64,000 bases of DNA. Source: Anaerorhabdus sp964386325 (lineage in GTDB: Bacteria; Bacillota_I; Bacilli_A; Erysipelotrichales; Erysipelotrichaceae). Positions 27,794-36,645 of the stretch are shown one piece after another. Location: positions 186,001-250,000 of the forward strand of contig CAYLQY010000001.1 of NCBI GenBank assembly GCA_964386325.1, in the 5' to 3' direction. The position numbers and the translations under genes are program-made. Every line of letters starts with the position of its first letter. Within the stretch, counting starts at the first letter, position 1. Below the pieces are notes generated by a model. That model made no database searches, had not been told where the DNA came from, and saw nothing but the letters and a program-made list of their open reading frames with translations.

Positions 27794-28807
27794 ATGTTTA
27801 AAGATAAAGTGTTATTAATTACTGGCGGAACTGGATCATTTGGGAATGCTGTAGCTAAAAGGTTTTTGACATCAGATATAAAGGAAATTAGAATTCTATC
27901 ACGTGATGAAAAAAAGCAAGATGATATGAGACATGAGTATCAAATGAAATATCCAAATTTCAGTGATAAATTAAAGTTTTATATTGGAGATGTTCGGGAC
28001 TATGATTCAATAGAGTATGCGTTTAAGGGTGTAGACTATGTTTTTCATGCCGCTGCACTTAAGCAGGTTCCTTCTTGTGAATTTTATCCGATGGAAGCTG
28101 TAAAAACTAATGTTATAGGTAGTGATAATGTTATCAAAGCATGTGTAGAGAATAAGGTTAAAAAAGCTATATTTTTAAGCACAGATAAAGCAGCATATCC
28201 TATTAATGCAATGGGAATGAGTAAGGCAATGATGGAAAAAAATGTTATCGCAAGAAGTAGACAACTTGGGATTGATGATACAGTTCTTTGTTTAACAAGG
28301 TATGGCAATGTAATGGCTTCTAGAGGCAGTGTAATACCACTTTTTGTAGAGCAGATAGAGCAAAAGAAACCTCTTACAGTGACTAACCCTGAAATGACAA
28401 GATTTATGATGACACTGGAAGATGCAGTTGATTTAGTATTATTTGCATTTGAAAATGGTAAGCAAGGTGATTTATTCATACAAAAAGCACCAGCTGCAAC
28501 AATTAAAGTACTTGCTCAAGCAGTAAAAGAACTAAAACAATCCAACAATGAGATTCGCTGCATTGGAACACGACATGGAGAAAAGCTTTTTGAAGTTCTT
28601 GTTACAAAAGAAGATATGGTCAAAGCAGAGGATTTAGTTGAATATTATCGTATTCCTGCAGATAATCGTGATTTAAATTATGACAAGTACATAGTTCAAG
28701 GAGATTTGCAAATAGAAACTATTGATGATTATAATTCTCATAACACAGTTAGATTGGATGTAGAAGGAATGAAAAATTTATTATTAAAATTAGATATATT
28801 TAAATAA
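27794..28807 (+). CDS. capE: UDP-GlcNAc 4,6-dehydratase/5-epimerase (CapE/FnlA/WbjB type)
   Basis: First enzyme of UDP-L-FucNAc synthesis: it converts UDP-GlcNAc to the 4-keto-6-deoxy sugar with inversion at C5. The 337-residue extended SDR starts with ITGGTGSFGNA, the nucleotide-binding motif. In place of the usual catalytic Tyr-x3-Lys it has Met140-x3-Lys144 (MGMSK) with Thr130 in STDKAA, the Thr-Met-Lys arrangement described for CapE-type enzymes. Its co-occurrence with CapF- and CapG-like genes downstream strongly supports this over a generic FlaA1-type dehydratase. A strong GAAGGAG ribosome site lies upstream of ATG 27794. An acyltransferase gene interrupts the usual E-F-G order. Confidence 0.9.
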   Translation: MFKDKVLLITGGTGSFGNAVAKRFLTSDIKEIRILSRDEKKQDDMRHEYQMKYPNFSDKLKFYIGDVRDYDSIEYAFKGVDYVFHAAALKQVPSCEFYPMEAVKTNVIGSDNVIKACVENKVKKAIFLSTDKAAYPINAMGMSKAMMEKNVIARSRQLGIDDTVLCLTRYGNVMASRGSVIPLFVEQIEQKKPLTVTNPEMTRFMMTLEDAVDLVLFAFENGKQGDLFIQKAPAATIKVLAQAVKELKQSNNEIRCIGTRHGEKLFEVLVTKEDMVKAEDLVEYYRIPADNRDLNYDKYIVQGDLQIETIDDYNSHNTVRLDVEGMKNLLLKLDIFK

Positions 28808-28875
28808 AATAGATTGTAGCATGTAATAAATTTTCGTCAAATAAATTTCTGTTTTATATTTAAGGAGAAGGTTAT

Positions 28876-29973
28876 ATGGATAAAGAATTTAGTAATAAAC
28901 TGACATTTTTACGGTTTTTAATGTCATTAGTAGTTGTCGCTTCACATGCTGCAACATTTACAAAACTCAATACTCCATTAAATAGTATTGAATTTGTTTG
29001 TTATAAACTGTTTTATGTTATTAATCCTTTAGTAAATATAGCATTAGCGTTCTTCTTTTTGACCTCAGCATTTCTTTTTTATAGCACTTTGACATCTAAT
29101 AACATTAAAGAAAAAGTATTTAAGAGATTCAAGTCGTTACTTGTTCCATATTTGCTATGGCAATTTATAGGCATATTTATTAATTTCACTCCAGTGACAA
29201 TAGAAGGATTTTTAAACAATGTAGGTATGTCTAAATATTATGGTGGTATGTGGTTTATTGAGTTTTTATTTATATTTACACTTTTGGCACCGATAATAAA
29301 ATTTAGTGTTAGAAATAAATGGGTTGGACTAACTATTTTTTGTTTAATTACATTTATTCAATGCTTTGGAATTATAGATTACCGCTATTTTACATTTCTC
29401 AGTGATTCATTTGCTAGATATTTAAATAGATCACTGTCTTTTTTCTACATTTATTACTTGGGTGCATACTTAGGTACACATTTTGCTAGCTTTATAACTA
29501 GAGATAGGTATACTAAATATATAAAATTAAGTGCATTTTTATTATTTCTTTATTTAATATTTTTAGATGGATATTCAGGGTTCATATATCATATTTTATT
29601 AGTTGTTTGTCCATTGCTTTTATTTGTTTTTGTTGATAAAAAATGGTTTAAAAGAAAACCTAAGTGGTATATTGAATGCTCTTTTTGGATATATGCTATC
29701 CATCCTTTAGCTCTCAGTGGTGTTAGAAGGATAGTCATGGCTTTGGGTCTATTAAATGAGGAAATAGTATTGACACAAGTTAATCCAATCTATGCTTTAG
29801 AGTGGAGAACTATTATGACAATAGCAACTATAATAATTTCCCTTATTTCAGGTTATATAATGATTAAATTTTTCCCTAAAATATATGAAATTTTAACAGG
29901 AGGTAGATTACCTGTTCTAGAAGGAAACAGAGGTGAATCGAATGGATTTAAATGGAAACCAAAGCTCAAATAG
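28876..29973 (+). CDS. Acyltransferase-3 family membrane protein inserted in the L-FucNAc genes
   Basis: A 365-residue polytopic acyltransferase-3 family protein. The N-terminal LTFLRFLMSLVVVASH contains the conserved Arg and the His thought to take part in transfer; another conserved stretch is KYYGGMWFIEFLF, followed by WIYAIHPLAL near residue 275. It is likely to O-acetylate a sugar of the second polymer. AAGGAG lies upstream of ATG 28876. Its 3' end overlaps the CapF-like gene by 32 nt, so the two are tightly coupled, which hints that the modified sugar is L-FucNAc or a neighbour of it. That link is inference. Confidence 0.83.
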   Translation: MDKEFSNKLTFLRFLMSLVVVASHAATFTKLNTPLNSIEFVCYKLFYVINPLVNIALAFFFLTSAFLFYSTLTSNNIKEKVFKRFKSLLVPYLLWQFIGIFINFTPVTIEGFLNNVGMSKYYGGMWFIEFLFIFTLLAPIIKFSVRNKWVGLTIFCLITFIQCFGIIDYRYFTFLSDSFARYLNRSLSFFYIYYLGAYLGTHFASFITRDRYTKYIKLSAFLLFLYLIFLDGYSGFIYHILLVVCPLLLFVFVDKKWFKRKPKWYIECSFWIYAIHPLALSGVRRIVMALGLLNEEIVLTQVNPIYALEWRTIMTIATIIISLISGYIMIKFFPKIYEILTGGRLPVLEGNRGESNGFKWKPKLK

Positions 29974-31084
29974 TAATGCTAAAAAGAAAGTGTTAATAAC
30001 AGGAGCAAATGGGTTTATTGGTAAAAATTTGTCACTTGCGTGTGTACAAAAAAATATAGAAGTATTGAGTTACGATTTGTCAAATAAAGAAGAAGAATTG
30101 CAAGTAATGATTGAAAACTGTGATTTTGTGTATCATTTAGCAGGAGTTAATCGTCCCTTGACAACTGAAGAGTTTTACAATGGTAATGTTAATTTTACAA
30201 TAAAGTTAATTGACTTACTAAAAAAGGCGAATCGTCAAATACCTTTGCTAATCAGTTCTTCAATCCACGCAAGTTTGGATAATGATTATGGCAAAAGTAA
30301 AAAAATGGCTGAGGATGCAGTAATTGAATACGGTAAAGCGACGGGGAGCTCAATCTTTATTTTTAGATTAGCGAATGCATTTGGAAAATGGTGTCGCCCT
30401 AACTATAATTCTGTAATCGCAACATTTTGTCACAATGTTGCTAATAATTTAGAAATTAAGATAAATGATCGTAACACAGTAATTCCTTTTGTTTATATTG
30501 ATGATATTGTTGAAACATTTATTGGTGTATTGGATAAAGAAAGTACAAGTGAGATATTAAGTGTTGAACCAGTTTATCATCGTAGTATTGGAGAGTTGGC
30601 TGATTTACTTTATTCTTATAAAGAAAGTCGTAAAAATCTCATGATTTCTGATATGATGGACGGTTTTGTTAAGAAGTTGTATAGTACATACCTAACCTAT
30701 TTGCCAGAAAGTGATTATAGTTATTTTTTAAAGATGAATATTGATCAACGTGGATCATTTAGTGAATTTGTAAAAACAGTGGATCGCGGACAAGTATCAA
30801 TCAATATTTCAAAGCCTGGAATTGTTAAAGGAAATCATTGGCATCATACTAAAACTGAGAAATTTTTAGTTGTGAGTGGAACAGGTGTTATTAGATTTAG
30901 AAAAATTGGAGAAACTACTGTTATTGAATATCCTGTTTCTGATGAAAAATTAGAGGTAGTGGATATTCCTCCAGGATATACACATAATATAGAGAATTTA
31001 GGTAATCAAGATTTGATTACAGTGATGTGGTGTAATGAATGTTTTGATACAGAACATCCAGATACATTTTATGAAGAGGTATGA
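29942..31084 (+). CDS. capF: UDP-2-acetamido-2,6-dideoxy-hexulose epimerase/reductase (CapF/FnlB type)
   Basis: Second enzyme of the UDP-L-FucNAc pathway, a bifunctional protein of 380 residues. The N-terminal SDR domain has VLITGANGFIG (Gly21, Gly24, Gly27) and DYGKSK, which carries the catalytic Tyr-x3-Lys. The C-terminal cupin domain has GNHWHHTKTEKFLV (first histidine His299) and IPPGYTHNIEN, the zinc-binding histidines of CapF. The cupin epimerises at C3 and the SDR domain reduces C4 with NADPH. ATG 29942 follows AGAGGTGA by about 6 nt; a GTG at 29933 overlaps that site. The gene overlaps the acyltransferase by 32 nt and runs into capG. Confidence 0.92.
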   Translation: MDLNGNQSSNSNAKKKVLITGANGFIGKNLSLACVQKNIEVLSYDLSNKEEELQVMIENCDFVYHLAGVNRPLTTEEFYNGNVNFTIKLIDLLKKANRQIPLLISSSIHASLDNDYGKSKKMAEDAVIEYGKATGSSIFIFRLANAFGKWCRPNYNSVIATFCHNVANNLEIKINDRNTVIPFVYIDDIVETFIGVLDKESTSEILSVEPVYHRSIGELADLLYSYKESRKNLMISDMMDGFVKKLYSTYLTYLPESDYSYFLKMNIDQRGSFSEFVKTVDRGQVSINISKPGIVKGNHWHHTKTEKFLVVSGTGVIRFRKIGETTVIEYPVSDEKLEVVDIPPGYTHNIENLGNQDLITVMWCNECFDTEHPDTFYEEV

Positions 31085-31086
31085 AA

Positions 31087-32214
31087 ATGAAAAAATTAAA
31101 AGTGATGACAATTTTAGGTACTAGACCAGAAATCATTCGACTAAGCGCATGTATTAAAGCATGTGATAAATATTTTGATCATTTCTTAGTGCATACTGGG
31201 CAAAACTGGGATTATACATTAAATCAAGTCTTCTTTGATGATTTGGGATTACGTGCCCCTGACTTTTATTTGGAGTGTGTTGGTGAAAATCTCGGGCAAA
31301 CAATGGGAAATATTATAGCAAAAAGTTATGAATTAATTGCTAGTGAAAAGCCAGATGCTGTATTACTTCTAGGTGATACTAACAGTGCACTTGCTGCATT
31401 GTCAGCAAAGCGATTGAAGACTCCAATTTTTCACATGGAAGCAGGTAATCGTTGTTGGGATTGGAATGTTCCAGAAATGGTTAATCGTACGATTGTTGAC
31501 CATATTAGTGATATTAATCTTCCTTATACCGAACATAGTCGTCGTTATCTTCTAAACGAGGGAATCGATGGTAAAACTATTTTTGTCACAGGATCACCAA
31601 TGCGTGAAGTATTAGAAAGTAATATGGATAAAATTTTATCTTCTAGAGTTTTAGAAGAACTTAACTTAGAAAAAGATAAATATATTCTTGTAAGCGCTCA
31701 TCGTGAAGAAAATATTGATAATGAAGAAAACTTCATGAGTTTAATGAATGCAATTAATAATATTGCAGAAAAATATCAAATGCCAGTTATTTATAGTACA
31801 CATCCACGTAGCATGAAGTTTATTGAAAAACGTAATTTTAAATTTCATTCACTTGTTCAAAATTTAAAACCATTTGGTTTCTTTGATTATAATAAATTGC
31901 AGATGAATAGTTATTGTGTCTTAAGCGATAGTGGTACACTTTCGGAAGAGAGTGCAATGTTGCATTTTAATGGTATCTTAATTCGTACAAGCACTGAAAG
32001 ACCAGAAGTATTGGATAAGGGAACTGTGGTTGTAGGTGGCATTACGACTACAAGTATAGAGCAAGCTATGGATATTTCTGTAAGTATGTCAGATAATAAT
32101 GAGGAAACGGTGATGGCTGAAGATTATGCTGACAAGAATGTTTCAGTAAAAGTTGTTAAAATCATTCAAAGTTATACAGACATAGTAAATAGAACTGTTT
32201 GGTTGAAAAAATAA
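31087..32214 (+). CDS. capG: UDP-N-acetyl-L-talosamine 2-epimerase (CapG/FnlC type)
   Basis: Third enzyme of the pathway, giving UDP-L-FucNAc. The 375-residue GT-B-like epimerase has LGTRPEIIRLS, LGDTNSALAA, HMEAGNRCWDWNVPEMVNR and SAHREEN. The EAGNRC version of the motif separates FnlC/WbjD enzymes from WecB, which has EAGLRT. ATG 31087 is favoured: AGAGG (31075-31079) lies 7 nt upstream, while ATG 31081, which overlaps the capF stop, is only 1 nt from that site. The last base of the stop codon is the first base of the next gene's start. Confidence 0.92.
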   Translation: MKKLKVMTILGTRPEIIRLSACIKACDKYFDHFLVHTGQNWDYTLNQVFFDDLGLRAPDFYLECVGENLGQTMGNIIAKSYELIASEKPDAVLLLGDTNSALAALSAKRLKTPIFHMEAGNRCWDWNVPEMVNRTIVDHISDINLPYTEHSRRYLLNEGIDGKTIFVTGSPMREVLESNMDKILSSRVLEELNLEKDKYILVSAHREENIDNEENFMSLMNAINNIAEKYQMPVIYSTHPRSMKFIEKRNFKFHSLVQNLKPFGFFDYNKLQMNSYCVLSDSGTLSEESAMLHFNGILIRTSTERPEVLDKGTVVVGGITTTSIEQAMDISVSMSDNNEETVMAEDYADKNVSVKVVKIIQSYTDIVNRTVWLKK

Positions 32215-33479
32215 TGAAAAAGTGTTTTGCAATTACAGGGCCATTTGTACCAACAAATGAACCGATGACATTATTATCTTATAAGCATCTAAGAAGTTTA
32301 GATGCTTTTTGCCATGTAGTTGCGCAGAAATATACTATAGATGAAAGTTTGAGTAAGAAATTAGATAAGGACATAAAGTTTAAAAACTTTGATATTACGT
32401 ATTTAGGGAACTATAATGATGCTTTATTCTCAATTAAAAACGTCAATTTAATTAAAGCACTTTATAATGTGAAGAAATATATTAAGCAAGTAGTGAAAAT
32501 GTATAGTAGAGAAACTTATGATTTTATTTATACTTCTTCTTTTCCTGCTTATACAATTAGAGCAGCGGCTAAAATAAAAAAAATAGATTCTAAAATAAAG
32601 TGGATTGCTAGTTTCACAGATCCAATAAATGAATCGCCATATAAAAAGGACTTGCGGACATTTAAAGAATATTCGTTGATAGAAAAAATTGCTTTTCTTG
32701 TATATACATATTTTTATGTGAATGAAAAAGATGAGATTATGGCTTTTGAAAATGCAGATATATTAGTATTTATATGTGAAGAACAAAGAGATTTTATGAT
32801 AGAGCAGTATTTAAAAAAGAATAATCATTTATCGAAGATGGAATTACTTAATAAATCCGTTATATTTCCCTTGAATTATATTCCTGAATGGAATGATGTA
32901 AAAGCAATAGATTGTAAAAGAGGGAATGCTAATAAGTTTGTTTTGGCACATTTTGGTAGAGTATATGGACTGCGTGATGCTACAAAGTTTATTGAAGCTG
33001 TAAGTAAATTAATCCGTGAAAATAAAGAAGTAGTAAATGTTTTGGAAATTAAACAGTTTGGAGAATTTAGGCAAAGTGATATAAAATTGATTAAATCATT
33101 AGAGTTAGAAAAAATATTTAAAATTTTTGATAAAATTCCATATGAAGAATGCATTGTTGAAATGAATAAAGCAGATGCACTTCTAATATTTGATACAATA
33201 ATGCCAGATAATGAAATACAGCCGTATTTGCCATCAAAAGTATTAGAATATTCGCTAATAGGCAAAAATGTACTAACTGTGACTTCTAAAAGAAGTCCAA
33301 GTTATCGTATTGCAATTGAATCTAACGCAATTATTGCTTTTAATGAAGTGGATAATATTAAATTAAGTTTAATGAATCTTCTAAAAGGAAATGAATCTAA
33401 GCTGAATTATCAGTTCACTAATAATGATGCGGCAGAAAAACTAAAAGATAAGGTAAGTCAATTTACTGAAGATGTTTAA
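32214..33479 (+). CDS. GT-B glycosyltransferase, possible L-FucNAc transferase
   Basis: A 421-residue GT-B enzyme distantly related to GT4. It has CFAITGPFVPTNEPMT at the start, FIYTSSFPAYTIRAAAKI and WIASFTDPINESPY in the N-terminal half, AHFGRVYGLRDATKFIEA at the start of the donor domain, and LLIFDTIMPDNEIQPYLPSKVLEYSLIGK near the end. In other bacteria the gene after fnlC/capG is often the transferase that uses UDP-L-FucNAc, so that is the best guess. The ATG overlaps the capG stop (TAATG), and the ribosome site is poor, so it probably depends on re-initiation after capG. Confidence 0.78.
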   Translation: MKKCFAITGPFVPTNEPMTLLSYKHLRSLDAFCHVVAQKYTIDESLSKKLDKDIKFKNFDITYLGNYNDALFSIKNVNLIKALYNVKKYIKQVVKMYSRETYDFIYTSSFPAYTIRAAAKIKKIDSKIKWIASFTDPINESPYKKDLRTFKEYSLIEKIAFLVYTYFYVNEKDEIMAFENADILVFICEEQRDFMIEQYLKKNNHLSKMELLNKSVIFPLNYIPEWNDVKAIDCKRGNANKFVLAHFGRVYGLRDATKFIEAVSKLIRENKEVVNVLEIKQFGEFRQSDIKLIKSLELEKIFKIFDKIPYEECIVEMNKADALLIFDTIMPDNEIQPYLPSKVLEYSLIGKNVLTVTSKRSPSYRIAIESNAIIAFNEVDNIKLSLMNLLKGNESKLNYQFTNNDAAEKLKDKVSQFTEDV

Positions 33480-33503
33480 GAATATTTAGAATTCATGTAT
33501 AAT
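33475..33503 (+). promoter_or_regulatory. Possible internal promoter before the GT2/DUF2304 pair
   Basis: A perfect -10 TATAAT (33498-33503) lies 23 nt before the next start codon, with only a weak -35-like TTTAAG (33475-33480) at 17 nt. It is in a 46-base gap between genes and could add expression of the downstream three genes. Confidence 0.33.
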
Positions 33504-33525
33504 AAGAATGGATAGGAGAAAAAGT

Positions 33526-34197
33526 ATGAAAATTTGTTTAATTATTCCTGCCTATAATGAAGCAAAGAATATCGATAAAGTTATTACCGATATTAAAGAT
33601 AATCTATCAAATTGTGGGTATGTTTTCATAAACGATTGCTCAATAGATAATACAAAGAAAATATTAATGGAAAATAAATTGAATTTTATTGACTTACCGA
33701 TTAACCTTGGACTTGCTGGTGCGGTTCAAACGGGATATAAATATGCATATGAGAATGGTTATGATTGTGCAATTCAATTTGATGGCGATGGACAACATCA
33801 AGCAAAATATGTTCTTGATTTAGCAAAAGAAATTGAAAATGGATTTGATATAGTAATTGGATCAAGATTCGTAGAGGAGAAACGAAATTGGTCATTACGA
33901 ATGATTGGTAGCCGATTAATATCTCTACTGATTTATATTAAAACTAGGAAAATAATAAAGGATCCAACAAGTGGCTTTAGAATGTTAGATCGCAAAATGA
34001 TGTTTGACTATGCATATAATATAAATAGAAATCCTGAGCCTGATACATTAGTTTATCAAATGAAAAAAGGTGCAAAAGTTAAAGAAGTTCAAGTAGAAAT
34101 GCTTGAAAGGGAAGCAGGTGAAAGCATCTATAACGGTTTGTTTTCATCGATAAAGTATATGGTTAAGATGATGATTACCATATTATTCATTACATAA
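33526..34197 (+). CDS. GT2 glycosyltransferase, polyprenyl-phosphate (dolichol-phosphate-mannose-synthase-like)
   Basis: A 223-residue soluble GT2 enzyme. It starts CLIIPAYNEAKNI and has FINDCSIDNT, LPINLGLAGAVQTG and FDGDGQH, then DPTSGFRML, all typical of DPMS-like enzymes that load a sugar onto polyprenyl phosphate. It lacks the C-terminal membrane helices of GtrB/CsbB proteins; the next gene, a DUF2304 membrane protein, probably supplies the membrane part, as often found for this pair. The loaded sugar would be used outside by a GT-C enzyme, for instance the 34556 product. ATG 33526 has AGGAG (33514-33518) 7 nt upstream; ATG 33508 is rejected. Confidence 0.87.
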   Translation: MKICLIIPAYNEAKNIDKVITDIKDNLSNCGYVFINDCSIDNTKKILMENKLNFIDLPINLGLAGAVQTGYKYAYENGYDCAIQFDGDGQHQAKYVLDLAKEIENGFDIVIGSRFVEEKRNWSLRMIGSRLISLLIYIKTRKIIKDPTSGFRMLDRKMMFDYAYNINRNPEPDTLVYQMKKGAKVKEVQVEMLEREAGESIYNGLFSSIKYMVKMMITILFIT

Positions 34198-34207
34198 AGG
34201 AGGAAAT

Positions 34208-34540
34208 ATGAGCAATAAAATTTATATTCTCCTATTATTAGGATCCATTTTATTTCTTTTTGGTGTTGTATTTATGATTCGAAAATCCAAAATGATAGCA
34301 GAAATGGGATGTGTTTGGATAATCGTTGCGTTAGGAATTCTTATATTAGCGATTTTTCCTCAACTAGCAATTCAATTTGGAAGATTTCTTGGAATTATAT
34401 CAACTGTAAATGTAATGTTTTTAGTAATGATATTTCTCTTATTATGCCTTGTTTTTTACTTATTTATAAAAGTTTCTTACCTACAAAACAGAATTAATAG
34501 TTTGATTCAGTTGATTGCTTTGAAGGAAAAAGAAAAATAA
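34208..34540 (+). CDS. DUF2304-family small membrane protein
   Basis: A 110-residue protein with three predicted membrane segments and a short charged C-terminal coil ending in ALKEKEK. Length, topology and position directly after a DPMS-like GT2 gene match the DUF2304 family. Members are thought to anchor the GT2 enzyme or help in moving the polyprenyl-phosphate sugar across the membrane; neither role is proven. AAAGGAGG lies just upstream of ATG 34208, and the gap on each side is under 20 nt, so the three genes 33526-36619 form one unit. Confidence 0.8.
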   Translation: MSNKIYILLLLGSILFLFGVVFMIRKSKMIAEMGCVWIIVALGILILAIFPQLAIQFGRFLGIISTVNVMFLVMIFLLLCLVFYLFIKVSYLQNRINSLIQLIALKEKEK

Positions 34541-34555
34541 CTTTAAGGGGGGAAT

Positions 34556-36619
34556 ATGATATTAATATCATTAATTATAAGCATATTTATCATTTTAAAT
34601 GGCTATTTATATGGGAAAATTTTTAGTAAATATATTCCATTATTGAATGAAATTAATAGCATATTGATAGGTGTATTTGCTATATTTGGATTATTTCAAC
34701 TGTTTGTTTTTGTTGCGATACCATTTGATTTAAATGTTAATCTATATCTACTCTGGTTATTTTTTATAATGGCTCTTTCACCAATTCTTTGTTTTGCTTT
34801 AAAAGTAGATATCAAGCCATGCAAAGAGGATATCTATGGATTATTGTTAGGTCTTTTATACTGTGTGATACTAACACTTATATCGATGCCTTTGAATACA
34901 GGTAGTATGTATTTCGATTCTACATTTTATTTATCGAAAGTTATCGAGAGTAGTAGTTCTGATGTTTTGGCGCATGTTTCAAATTATTCTGGATCAAGTT
35001 TATTTAGAATTGATGCTTTATATGATTTTCAAGGATATTACTATTTTTGGGGTGTCATTTTGAAAATTATTAGAAATATATTTAGTTTAGATTTTATATC
35101 ATTAACGCCTATCTATATTTGGTCTGCATCTTTTATATATTTTATTTCTTTAGGACTTTTGATTTATATGTCATATAAAATGATAATCAAGAAAATTAAT
35201 TATAAAATAGTAATTGTAATATTATTTATTTTTCCATATTTTTCCAATTATTTTAATACCACGTTAGGTTTTTTTGGTAATTCAATTAAGACAATATCTG
35301 TTGGATTGATGATGTTAATTGTTTATGCATATTTTAAGACTAAAAATAATCGACTCTTTCTTTTGCTTATTCTTGTTCATCTTGGAGGATTATCGTTTAG
35401 TTCCTCAATGTTATTTCTTTCTACTTTCATTATAATAGCTTTGTTTTTTGCAATGATCTTTTTAAATATTAAGAAAATGGATGATTATTTAATGCTAATA
35501 TTATCAAGCTTTCCTGTTTTGATATATATAGTCGTAATATTGACAAACTGGGCTTTTAAATCTATTCCTTTAGCTTGTCTAATAACTTTTGTTTATGTAG
35601 GTCTAATGATATTGTGTTCAGCTTTAAAAAAGTTATCTGAAAAAAATATTATTACTTTTTTTTCGATTCTCAAAATTATATTTGTCATTGTTTTAATACT
35701 AATGTGCATTGTACCATTCGTTTTACCAAATTTGAAGTACAATCATTCATTTTATTTTGAATTAAGAAGTTTGAATGATATGACACTTAATTTTACCAAT
35801 TGGATTAACAATTATGAATTAGCAAGAAATAGCTTACTTTGGTTATTATTGATATTAGCGCTCTTTAATATTAATAAAGCAAGAAAATATATGATTTTTC
35901 TACTTGTTTGTATTGCATTATTCTTAACTCCTTTGACAATGCCGGTTATAGCAAGTTTTATAACTGATATTGTATATAGTCGGTCATTTGAAATTATAGT
36001 AAATCCATTTGTGTTAGTATTTTTACTTGATTTATCTATATTTAGAATTCAAAGTAGTTTTATAAAATATTTATTGATGGGTTCTGTAGTCATAACTGGA
36101 CTCATTCTTTCATACAACAATGCATTTATCCCATATTCACGCTTTTTATTAAATGATGATGATTACAATTGGGAATATAAAGTTTCAGATCAAGAATATG
36201 AGATGTTTAATCATTTAATTGAAGAGATTGTTAATAACGATCTTGAGAGACCTTTAATCATTTCTCAATCTACCAATTTGAAAGGGTATGTTCCTAATAT
36301 AAGGTTACTCTTTTCAACAATTGATTGGAGAACAATGCCTGAAAATGGGAAAGATGTACTGAATCAAATGAATGGAGAAGCGCTTTTATTGTTCTCACCA
36401 AGAATAGAAATGTACGATGAAATTGCAGGTATAAAACCTGATTATAGTAGAATGTGTCCTGTTATGATTGAAACTGGAGCAGACTATTTAGTTATGCAAG
36501 CAGATTTAATGTATCCTAATGAGAATGGTGATTATGTTCCCATTTGGTGGGATGCACGAGCTTGCTCAGACAGTATATTTGATAATAAAGAATGGGTGAT
36601 TTTGAAGATAAGAAAATAA
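34556..36619 (+). CDS. Large polytopic membrane protein, GT-C-like
   Basis: A 687-residue protein with about fourteen membrane segments and a soluble C-terminal domain of about 150 residues. After the first segments an outer loop has MYFDSTFYLSK, with an acidic residue of the kind used by GT-C glycosyltransferases, then DFQGYYYFWG. It is paralogous to the truncated gene at the window start. The likely role is transfer of a lipid-linked sugar, made by the GT2/DUF2304 pair just upstream, onto a surface glycan; this comes from context and topology, not from a known family. AAGGGGGG lies upstream of ATG 34556. It is the last gene of the plus-strand run and converges with the 36646 gene. Confidence 0.78.
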   Translation: MILISLIISIFIILNGYLYGKIFSKYIPLLNEINSILIGVFAIFGLFQLFVFVAIPFDLNVNLYLLWLFFIMALSPILCFALKVDIKPCKEDIYGLLLGLLYCVILTLISMPLNTGSMYFDSTFYLSKVIESSSSDVLAHVSNYSGSSLFRIDALYDFQGYYYFWGVILKIIRNIFSLDFISLTPIYIWSASFIYFISLGLLIYMSYKMIIKKINYKIVIVILFIFPYFSNYFNTTLGFFGNSIKTISVGLMMLIVYAYFKTKNNRLFLLLILVHLGGLSFSSSMLFLSTFIIIALFFAMIFLNIKKMDDYLMLILSSFPVLIYIVVILTNWAFKSIPLACLITFVYVGLMILCSALKKLSEKNIITFFSILKIIFVIVLILMCIVPFVLPNLKYNHSFYFELRSLNDMTLNFTNWINNYELARNSLLWLLLILALFNINKARKYMIFLLVCIALFLTPLTMPVIASFITDIVYSRSFEIIVNPFVLVFLLDLSIFRIQSSFIKYLLMGSVVITGLILSYNNAFIPYSRFLLNDDDYNWEYKVSDQEYEMFNHLIEEIVNNDLERPLIISQSTNLKGYVPNIRLLFSTIDWRTMPENGKDVLNQMNGEALLLFSPRIEMYDEIAGIKPDYSRMCPVMIETGADYLVMQADLMYPNENGDYVPIWWDARACSDSIFDNKEWVILKIRK

Positions 36620-36645
36620 TTGTATGCATAAGAACAATAAAAAGT
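36620..36645. terminator. Possible weak bidirectional terminator between convergent genes
   Basis: Only 26 bases separate the two convergent stop codons. AACAAT and ATTCTTGTT here and in the adjoining last codons (about 36631-36658) can pair with a bulge around an A/T loop and are followed by T on both strands. The stem is short and imperfect, so I treat it as weak. Confidence 0.25.

Noticed and set aside
28084..28479. 131-codon open frame on the minus strand
   Set aside because: It lies wholly inside the CapE-like gene in the antisense direction and shows no protein-like motif.
32876..33265. 129-codon open frame on the minus strand
   Set aside because: Antisense shadow of the GT-B gene at 32214-33479; no ribosome site or motif.
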